Below, piece after piece: positions 12,365 to 19,129 of a DNA stretch of 19,129 nt. The notes beneath the pieces are model-generated. The model made no database searches. It was not told where the DNA came from and worked only from the letters and a program-made list of their open reading frames with translations. The stretch lies in contig CALKYG010000179.1 of assembly GCA_938003575.1 (NCBI GenBank), positions 1-19,129 of the forward strand, in the 5' to 3' direction. Numbering within the stretch: position 1 is the stretch's first letter; each line of letters opens with the position of its first letter. The position numbers were made by a program, and so were the translations under genes. This DNA comes from an uncultured Alphaproteobacteria bacterium. GTDB taxonomy: Bacteria > Pseudomonadota > Alphaproteobacteria > Caulobacterales > Parvularculaceae.

Positions 12365-15142
12365 TTAATGCGCCTCTTCCCAATTGGCTCCAGCGCGCGC
12401 ATCCACAACAAGCGGCACGGAAATCTCGACAGCTGGCAACGCCGCCGATTCCATCACACCGCGCGCAATTTCGATTGTCCTTCCGGCCTCTTCCTTTGGG
12501 CACTCGAAAACGAGTTCGTCATGCACCTGCAGCAGCATTCTCGCTGAAAGTCGCGCCTCTTCCAGCGCGTCCGGCACGCGGATCATCGCGCGTCTTATGA
12601 CGTCGGCGGCGGCGCCCTGTATCGGCGCATTGATCGCCTGGCGTTCGGCGTAGCCCCGTAGCGCCGGATTCTTGTCGTTGATTCCGACGACATAGGTGCG
12701 CCGTCCGAAAATCGTTTCAACGTAACCCTGCTCTCTCGCCGCCGCGATCGTGTCATCCATATATTTCCGGATGCCTGGAAATTTAACGAAGTAGCTGTCG
12801 ATATAGGCCTTCGCTTCGCTCCGGTCGATGCCGAGCTGATGTGCGAGGCCGAAAGGCGATATCCCGTAAATAATGCCGAAATTGATCGCCTTGGCGCGCC
12901 GGCGCACCATCGGATCCATTCCGTCGACCGGCACGCCGAACATCTCCGACGCAGTCATTGCATGGATGTCCACTCCGTTCGCAAACGCCTTCTTCATAGA
13001 TTCGAGTCCGGCGATATGCGCAAGAAGTCGAAGCTCGATCTGGCTGTAGTCGGCGGAAACGAGCACATTGCCCTTTTCCGGCACGAAGGCGGTCCTGATC
13101 TTGCGGCCGTCTTCCGTCCGTATCGGGATGTTCTGCAAGTTAGGATCTGTCGATGCAAGACGCCCTGTCGTCGTCGCTGCAAGAGAATAGGAGGTATGCA
13201 CGCGGCCGGTTTCCCTGTTGATCGCGGCCGGCAGCGCATCGGTGTATGTTGACTTCAACTTGGCAAGACCGCGCCAGTCGAGAATGGCGCGCGGGAGTTC
13301 GTGCCCGGCCGCCGCCAATTCCTCCAGGATGTCCGCCGAAGTCGACCACGCACCCGTCGATGTCTTCTTTCCGCCCGGCAGGCCGAGCTTGCCGAAAAGG
13401 ATGTCGGAAACCTGTTTCGGCGAGCCCAGGTTGAATTCCTCACCGGCCAGTTCGTGCGCTTCGGCTTCGTGCCTCGCCATGCGCTGTGCAAAGTCGGCTG
13501 AAAGCCGGGCAAGCACCGCCGGGTCGATCTTCACCCCAATGTGCTCCATCGCCTGAATGACGGGAACGAGCGGGCGCTCCAGCGTTTCATAGACGGTCGC
13601 CTTGCCTTCCGCGGCCAGCCGCGGCTTCAGATGCCGATGGAGGCGTAACGTGACATCCGCATCCTCTGCGGCGTATTGCGTCGCCTTCACGATTTCGACT
13701 TCATCAAACGTCTTCTGCTTTTTGCCTGTTCCAACGACGTCAGAGAACTTGATCGTGCCGTGCTGAAGGTGAAGCCTTGAAAGCTCATCCATGCCGTGGC
13801 CGTGCGCGCCGCAGTCAAGCGCGTAGGAAATGAGCATCGTATCATCGATCGGCGCAATGTTGACGCCGCGACGGGCGAAGACATGCATGTCGTACTTGAG
13901 GTTCTGGCCGACTTTGAGAACGCTTTCATCCTCAAGCAATGGCTTCAACAATTTGATCGCCTTCTCAAGCGGCATCTGTTTTGAAGTATCGGCGTCATCG
14001 AGAGCCAGCCCCTTCGCGCCGTGACCGAGAGGGATGTAACAGGCGGCGCCAGGTTCAACGCAAAGTGACACGCCGACAAGCGCCGCCCCCATCGCGTCAA
14101 GGGCGTCCGTTTCAGTGTCGACGGCGACGACTCCCCTCTCGTAGGCGGCCGCAATCCACGCCTTCAGCGCGCCCTCGTCATAGACGGTCTCATAAGCGGC
14201 CCCCGCGGGCGCTGCGACGACGGTTCCCGGATCTTTTTTATCGGTCGCCGCCGGCTCTGGACCGGTGTCGCCGTCAATGCGCTTCAGCAGCGTATTGAAC
14301 TCCATTTTTCTGAGGAACGGCGCAAGGAGCCCGACGTCGAGCGGCCTGACCCTGAGATCTTCGAGCGGCTCAGGCAACGGCGCGTCGTCTTTCAGGATGA
14401 CGAGCTCCTTTGATATCCGTGCGGCGTCCGCGCTCTCGATCAGCCTTTCACGGCGCTTTTGCTGTTTGATCTCCCCGGCGCGCGCGAGCAGCGTCTCGAC
14501 ATCGCCATATTCCTCGATCAACTGTGCGGCTGTCTTGATCCCGATGCCCGGAACGCCTGGCACATTGTCGACGGAATCGCCCGCGAGCGCCTGCACCTCG
14601 ACGACTTTTTCGGGCGGCACGCCGAACTTTTCGATCACTTCTTCGCGCGCGATCCACTTGTTCTTCATTGTGTCAAACAGCGTGATCTTGTCATTGACGA
14701 GCTGCATCAGGTCCTTGTCGGAGGAAATGATGACGCAAGTCCCCCCGGCCCTTTCCGCCGCCCTGGCGTAAGAGGCGATCAGATCATCCGCCTCATAGCC
14801 TTCAAGTTCGATGCAGGGCACGTTGAATGCGCGTGTCGCTTCGCGCACCAAGGGAAATTGCGGCACGAGATCTTCCGGCGCCGGCGGACGGTTGGCCTTG
14901 TATTCGGGGTAGATGTTATTGCGGAAGCTCTTCCCCGAGTGGTCGAATATGACCGCGAAATGCGTCGGCTCATGCTCGTCGGTCATGTCGGCGAGGAGCT
15001 TGTACAGCATATTCGAATAGCCCGCGACGGCGCCGACAGGAAGACCGTCAGACTTTCGTGTTAGCGGCGGCAGCGCGTGATAGGCGCGAAAAATATAAGA
15101 AGAGCCGTCGACGAGATAGAGGCGAATAGGTGTTTTCGACAT
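12365..15142 (-). CDS. polA: DNA polymerase I
   Basis: A full-length 925-residue DNA polymerase I for Okazaki fragment processing and repair synthesis. The 5'-3' exonuclease domain (about 1-290) has LVDGSSYIFRAYHA, EADDLIASYA and the helix-hairpin-helix VDNVPGVPGIGIKTA. The 3'-5' proofreading domain (about 320-515) keeps its acidic residues: D342 and E344 in VDTETD, D418 in NLKYD, and D494/D496 in YAAEDADVTLRLH. The polymerase domain has DPNLQNIPIRT, motif A VSADYSQIELR (D698), motif B RRRAKAINFGIIYG (749-760), and motif C QVHDELVFE (D875). All catalytic residues are present. A GGAA lies upstream of ATG 15142. The RND pump gene ends 72 bp upstream on the same strand. Confidence 0.98.
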   Translation of the reverse strand: MSKTPIRLYLVDGSSYIFRAYHALPPLTRKSDGLPVGAVAGYSNMLYKLLADMTDEHEPTHFAVIFDHSGKSFRNNIYPEYKANRPPAPEDLVPQFPLVREATRAFNVPCIELEGYEADDLIASYARAAERAGGTCVIISSDKDLMQLVNDKITLFDTMKNKWIAREEVIEKFGVPPEKVVEVQALAGDSVDNVPGVPGIGIKTAAQLIEEYGDVETLLARAGEIKQQKRRERLIESADAARISKELVILKDDAPLPEPLEDLRVRPLDVGLLAPFLRKMEFNTLLKRIDGDTGPEPAATDKKDPGTVVAAPAGAAYETVYDEGALKAWIAAAYERGVVAVDTETDALDAMGAALVGVSLCVEPGAACYIPLGHGAKGLALDDADTSKQMPLEKAIKLLKPLLEDESVLKVGQNLKYDMHVFARRGVNIAPIDDTMLISYALDCGAHGHGMDELSRLHLQHGTIKFSDVVGTGKKQKTFDEVEIVKATQYAAEDADVTLRLHRHLKPRLAAEGKATVYETLERPLVPVIQAMEHIGVKIDPAVLARLSADFAQRMARHEAEAHELAGEEFNLGSPKQVSDILFGKLGLPGGKKTSTGAWSTSADILEELAAAGHELPRAILDWRGLAKLKSTYTDALPAAINRETGRVHTSYSLAATTTGRLASTDPNLQNIPIRTEDGRKIRTAFVPEKGNVLVSADYSQIELRLLAHIAGLESMKKAFANGVDIHAMTASEMFGVPVDGMDPMVRRRAKAINFGIIYGISPFGLAHQLGIDRSEAKAYIDSYFVKFPGIRKYMDDTIAAAREQGYVETIFGRRTYVVGINDKNPALRGYAERQAINAPIQGAAADVIRRAMIRVPDALEEARLSARMLLQVHDELVFECPKEEAGRTIEIARGVMESAALPAVEISVPLVVDARAGANWEEAH

Positions 15143-15214
15143 GCAGGATTCCGGCGGGATTTCGGATCGTCCGCCTGTATCCGCCGTCCTGCGGCAAAAG
15201 TCGACCCGAGCGCC

Positions 15215-18200
15215 TCAGCTTTCCGCGCGGCGCGGCGCGGCGGCGAGTTCAGCGGCGAGCTTTCCGGCCTCGGTCGAGCGCGGCTTTGCAAAGCGCGCAA
15301 GCGCAAGAAAGGTCACCGGCGTCAGGAAAAGTGTGAAAATCGTTGCGAAACCAAGACCGCCGAAAACGACCCATCCGAGCGCCGCGCGCGATTCCGCACC
15401 GGCGCCGGAGCCGAGGATGAGCGGCAATCCGCCAAGCAGGGTCGATAGAGCCGTCATTAGGACAGGCCTCAATCGTGTCATTGACGCGTCGAGGATTGCA
15501 TCGCGAAGCGATGCGCCGTCATCTCGCCGCTTGTTGGCGAATTCGACGATGAGAATGCCGTTTTTCGCCATTATGCCGATGAGCAGAACCAGCCCGATCT
15601 GGCTGTAATAATTCAGCGAGCCGCCGGTCAGTTGAATAGCGAAGACCGCAGCCGCAAGACCGAACGGCACCGTCAGCATGATAATGAGCGCGGAAATGAA
15701 GCTTTCAAACTGCGCAGCGAGCACCAGCAGCACAATGAGTGCGGCGAATGCGAAGACGATCAGCGTCGAGTCGCTGGACTGCTGCAGAATCCGCGCTTCC
15801 CCAAGGAGCACCGTCGACATTGAACCGTCAAGGTTGGCTGCGGCAACATCGCGCATGACATCGATGGCGTCGCCAAGCCTTACGCCCTCCGCAAGGCTCG
15901 CCGTCACCGGGACCGCGCGACGCCGCTGTTCTCGCGAGAGTGTAGACGCAATAGGGGTTTCCTTGATGGAGGCGATGGAGGTTATGGGAACGAAGACGCC
16001 TGTCTTCGTCTTTACAAACAGGTTCGAAAGATCCGTCGGATCGTCGATCGGCTCGCCGCCGGCGGAAAGATAGACATTGATGACATTATCGCCGACGAAA
16101 ATCTCCGCGGCCCGAAACTCATCGGACATGGCAGCGAGCGTCGTCGTGATCGACGACGTCGGCACGCCGAGAAGCGCCGCCGCCTCGCGATCCACTTCGA
16201 CTGTTAACTGGGGCCGTGAAAAGCGGATATTTGGGCGAACGTCAGTAAAGAGTTCAGAATTCGCAAGCTCCGCCGACAGCCGCTCGGCGGCGTCCGCCGT
16301 CGCCTGATAGTCGTCCCCGAGAACCGCAAACTGCAACCCCTGTCCTCCGCCTCTGATCCCGAGGCTGTTGCCGCTGCGGCTCGTTGCGATGACCCCCGGA
16401 ATTTCAGACATGGCCGGCCTCAGCATGGCTTCGATCTCCTGCTGAGTTTCCTCGCGTTCGCTCCAATCCTTCAGGATGACCGCGGCAAATGCGAAACTTC
16501 CGCCGCCTGCACCGTTGATTGAAATGACGTTGGTCCCGACCCCGCGATCGACAACGTCTCTTAAGATGCCTTCGACGATCCGCACTTTGTCGTCGACAAA
16601 ACCGAAAGTCGCGCCCTCCTGGCCGCTAATGGTGAAAAACACGCGGCCGCGGTCCTCGGTCGGCGTAAGCTCCCGCGGAAGGGTCACATAGGCGCCAATC
16701 GCGGCGGCGAGAAATGCCAGCGACGCGATGACGGGGGCGAGCGGCACCGAAATAACGAATGTCAGCAAACTGCGGTAAAGACGCGCAAAGATGCGAAATG
16801 GCCCTCTTCCAGATTCTTGCTCCTGCGCGGAATCCCGGCCGAGCCGGATAGACAGCATCGGACAGAGCGTCAGCGCGACGAACGATGAGATCAGCACGGA
16901 AAAAGCCAGCACGAAACCAAATTCGGAAAAAAGCTGGCCTGCTTGACCCGGCAGAAAGGAGATCGGAACGAAGACCGCAGCGAGCGTCGCTGTAGTTGCA
17001 ATGACCGCGAACACGATTTCGCGCGTGGCGAGCACTGCGGCGGCGCGCTTGCCCGTCCCTGCCTGCCTCCATCGTTCGATATTTTCTGTGACGACGATTG
17101 CGTCATCAACGACAAGCCCGGTCGCCATCACGAGTGCGAGCAGCGTCAGGATATTGATTGAAAAACCCGCGAGGTAAATCGCTGCAACCGTGCCGATGAG
17201 GGAAATCGGTATGGCGATTGCCGGAATGACCGTCGCACGAAAGGACCCGAGGAAGACGAAGATGACGCCGATAACGATGACCGTCGATATGAAAAGGCTC
17301 GTGACAACTTCTTCTATCGAACGCTCGATAAAAATCGAATCGTCGGTCGTAACGCCGACGACAACGCCCGTCGGCAAACCCGCCCGAAGATCGGCGATCG
17401 CCGCTTTGACGCCCTTTGAAACCGCGACGGTGTTTGACTGCGCCTGGCGCAGGACGCCGATTCCAACACCCGGCACGCCGTTGACGCGCGCGCTGGTCGC
17501 TTCGTCTTCGAAGCCCCATTCGACGACCGCGACATCACCGATCCTCGTCTCTTCGGTAAGGCGCAGCCCGGCGATGTCTTCCGGCGTCGTCGCTGGCGTC
17601 TCGGCGCGGATCACGATCTCCTGCGCCGCATTGCGCAGCCGTCCCGCCGGCGCACTCTGCGACGCCGACGCGACGGTGCGCGCAACATCTTCAACGGAAA
17701 GCCCGCGCGCCGCCAACGACGCCGGCATGATCCTGACGCGGACAGCGCGCTTCCTGTGCCCGTAGATTTGAACCTGTGCGACGCCTTCGACGGCCTGAAC
17801 GCGCGGCGCGATCACATCCTCGACGAGATCGGCGAGATCCCCGGGCGCCATGGCGGACGACGAAATAGTGAGGCGCATAATCGGCTGGGAGTCATTGTCA
17901 GCCTTGACTACGACCGGCTCCTCAACGTCTTCCGGCAGCCGGCCGGTCACGGTGGATACGGCGTTCTTCACATCAGTCGCAGCGATGTTAATGTCGACGT
18001 TTGGCGAAAATTCCGCGACGATCCGGCTTCGTTCTCGCGACGATGAGGATGAGATCGACGTCACTCCGTCGACCTGCGCGACCGCGTTTTCAAGGATTGA
18101 CGTCACTTCGGCGTCGATAGCGTCTGGCGTGGCCCCGGGATAACGGGTTTCGATAGTGACGATCGGATTGTCGACATCCGGCAGCTCGCGCACTTCAACG

Positions 18201-18322
18201 CCGAAGAGCGCGGCAAGCCCCGCAAGAACGATGATCATATTGACGACCATCGCGAGGATGGGGCGTTTGACCAGCGAAGCGATGAACCCTGCGCTGTCCG
18301 CCGTACGGTCGGTCTCGTTCAT
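15215..18322 (-). CDS. RND-family efflux pump, inner-membrane subunit
   Basis: A 1035-residue RND transporter of the HAE-1/AcrB-like group that exports drugs or lipophilic compounds using the proton gradient. The usual plan is complete: TM1 (about 18-40), the first periplasmic loop with porter subdomains, TM2-TM6 (about 340-495), the second loop, and TM8-TM12 (about 853-1010). The proton-relay residues are present: D406-D407 in GLVVDDAIVVTENIERW and K920 in IGIMAKNGILIVEFAN. GQAGQLFSEFGFVLAFSVLISS is also typical. Its start lies 2 bp after the stop of the adaptor gene, so the two are one operon with coupled translation. The substrate cannot be told, and no outer-membrane channel gene is in the window. 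Confidence 0.95.
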   Translation of the reverse strand: MNETDRTADSAGFIASLVKRPILAMVVNMIIVLAGLAALFGVEVRELPDVDNPIVTIETRYPGATPDAIDAEVTSILENAVAQVDGVTSISSSSSRERSRIVAEFSPNVDINIAATDVKNAVSTVTGRLPEDVEEPVVVKADNDSQPIMRLTISSSAMAPGDLADLVEDVIAPRVQAVEGVAQVQIYGHRKRAVRVRIMPASLAARGLSVEDVARTVASASQSAPAGRLRNAAQEIVIRAETPATTPEDIAGLRLTEETRIGDVAVVEWGFEDEATSARVNGVPGVGIGVLRQAQSNTVAVSKGVKAAIADLRAGLPTGVVVGVTTDDSIFIERSIEEVVTSLFISTVIVIGVIFVFLGSFRATVIPAIAIPISLIGTVAAIYLAGFSINILTLLALVMATGLVVDDAIVVTENIERWRQAGTGKRAAAVLATREIVFAVIATTATLAAVFVPISFLPGQAGQLFSEFGFVLAFSVLISSFVALTLCPMLSIRLGRDSAQEQESGRGPFRIFARLYRSLLTFVISVPLAPVIASLAFLAAAIGAYVTLPRELTPTEDRGRVFFTISGQEGATFGFVDDKVRIVEGILRDVVDRGVGTNVISINGAGGGSFAFAAVILKDWSEREETQQEIEAMLRPAMSEIPGVIATSRSGNSLGIRGGGQGLQFAVLGDDYQATADAAERLSAELANSELFTDVRPNIRFSRPQLTVEVDREAAALLGVPTSSITTTLAAMSDEFRAAEIFVGDNVINVYLSAGGEPIDDPTDLSNLFVKTKTGVFVPITSIASIKETPIASTLSREQRRRAVPVTASLAEGVRLGDAIDVMRDVAAANLDGSMSTVLLGEARILQQSSDSTLIVFAFAALIVLLVLAAQFESFISALIIMLTVPFGLAAAVFAIQLTGGSLNYYSQIGLVLLIGIMAKNGILIVEFANKRRDDGASLRDAILDASMTRLRPVLMTALSTLLGGLPLILGSGAGAESRAALGWVVFGGLGFATIFTLFLTPVTFLALARFAKPRSTEAGKLAAELAAAPRRAES

Positions 18323-18324
18323 GG

Positions 18325-19129
18325 TCAGCCGGCCGCAGATGAGTCGGTGAACACGATCCCGCTGACTGCGTTCGGAAAACGCATGCCCGGCCGGATACGG
18401 TCAGCACCCTCCACGACGATGACGTCGCCGGGCTTGAGGTCTCCTTCCAGCACGGCGAGCTGGTCGCGCCGTTGCAAGATGAGCACTGAAACGCGCATTG
18501 CGGCGCCTGCCTCGTCCAGTTTCCAGACATAAGCGCCCGTCCGGTCCCACTGGACGGCGAGACCGGGGACCGACAGGGCCGGCGCGCCCTGGTTTGTCGT
18601 CGAAACAGCGTAGGTAGCGCCCGGAATTAACCTTCCGTCCTGATTAACGAATGTCGCTTCAACCTTGAGCGTTCGAGAGACGGCATCGACGCGGCTGTCT
18701 ATCGCCGAAACCGTTCCGACAACGCTTTCGCCCCGAGCCGACGCGAGGGCGGCGCTGACCGTCTGCCCGGATTTAACGTCGCGGGCCGATTCCTGCGGCA
18801 CTGTAAACTCAATGATCAGCGAGGAAAGATCGTCGATCGTCGTCGCGACTTCGCCGGCGCGAATATAATCGCCTGCTTCAATCGTCGTCAGCCCGACGAC
18901 GCCGGCGAACGGCGCGCGTATTGCGCGCTGACTGACGGCGAACTCCGCCGCCTTCAGGTTGGCCTCTGCAGCTTTGTAGGCGTTGAAGGCGGCCTCCGCC
19001 TCCAGCTTCGATGCCGCATTGTTCGCAAGCAAGTCTGCGTAGCGCGCCGAATTCGCTTTGGCGATCGGATATTGAGCTTTTAGACGAGCGAGTTCATAGC
19101 GCTGTTCGGAATCGTCGATCTGGACAAGG
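18325..19129 (-). CDS. RND efflux periplasmic adaptor (membrane fusion protein), 5' end missing
   Basis: The C-terminal 268 codons of a periplasmic adaptor that links an RND pump to an outer-membrane channel. The frame is open to the window end, where it reads LVQIDDSEQRYELARLKAQ, so the true start and signal or lipid anchor lie beyond base 19129. Visible parts are the end of an alpha-helical hairpin (AAFNAYKAAEANLKAAEFAVSQ), the second half of the lipoyl domain (AIRAPFAGVVGLTTIEAGDYIRAG), a beta-barrel domain, and the membrane-proximal domain with GAPALSVPGLAVQWDRTGAYVWKLD and GDLKPGDVIVVEGADRIRPGM. It is followed after 2 bp by the pump gene. Confidence 0.93.
   Translation of the reverse strand, partial: LVQIDDSEQRYELARLKAQYPIAKANSARYADLLANNAASKLEAEAAFNAYKAAEANLKAAEFAVSQRAIRAPFAGVVGLTTIEAGDYIRAGEVATTIDDLSSLIIEFTVPQESARDVKSGQTVSAALASARGESVVGTVSAIDSRVDAVSRTLKVEATFVNQDGRLIPGATYAVSTTNQGAPALSVPGLAVQWDRTGAYVWKLDEAGAAMRVSVLILQRRDQLAVLEGDLKPGDVIVVEGADRIRPGMRFPNAVSGIVFTDSSAAG

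Noticed and set aside
1..19129. Mobile elements, CRISPR arrays, toxin-antitoxin or defence genes
   Set aside because: I found no transposase, integrase, direct-repeat array or recognisable toxin or defence domain. Gene content is housekeeping-like with uniform codon use.

Overview
The window is ordinary chromosomal DNA from a GC-rich alphaproteobacterium. Evidence: a prephenate dehydratase gene back to back with a membrane-anchored CycM-type cytochrome c, an ApaG, a DUF1674/SdhAF4 protein ending in the usual GPEPTR(F/Y)GDWE signature, a double-length dCTP deaminase, and GC-biased codon use throughout. Hyphomonadaceae or Parvularculales relatives are a guess. I see no insertion sequence, phage gene, CRISPR array or island signature.

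Layout. 1-1077: 5' end of pheA (-), divergent cytochrome c (+), tRNA-Gly(CCC) (-). 1269-2866: secreted SYLF-domain protein and DUF938 methyltransferase (+). 2863-4344 (-): dCTP deaminase followed by a small NTR/TIMP-like protein. 4515-5907: apaG (+) convergent with a ypfJ-type zinc metallopeptidase (-). 6129-7894: an unrecognised 440-residue exported or anchored protein (+) convergent with an exported staphylococcal-nuclease-like protein (-). 7955-9143: SdhAF4-like protein (-) divergent from the membrane protease HtpX (+). 9140-10122: an AhpD-like carboxymuconolactone decarboxylase family protein (-) divergent from an HxlR regulator (+). 10241-11859: Na+-type flagellar stator pair motA/motB (pomAB-like). 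11931-19129 (-): RND adaptor, RND pump, DNA polymerase I and a GNAT acetyltransferase, all on one strand in that transcription order.

How parts work together. The adaptor and pump form an efflux operon whose outer-membrane partner is not in the window. MotA and MotB form one stator complex. The HxlR/AhpD-like pair shares a 71-bp intergenic region with two identical inverted repeats. One lies exactly in the spacer of a good promoter for the enzyme gene and the other just after its -10 element, so repression of the enzyme is the natural reading. Genes are tightly packed: two convergent pairs overlap by 4 bp at their stop codons.

Best leads: (1) the HxlR tandem operator; (2) an in-frame TAA in the GNAT gene at a position where the family normally has Tyr, with the rest of the conserved C-terminus still readable beyond it; (3) the tandem-domain dCTP deaminase followed by an NTR-like protein in the same frame; (4) a sigma32-like promoter before htpX. 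I found no clearly new multigene system here.
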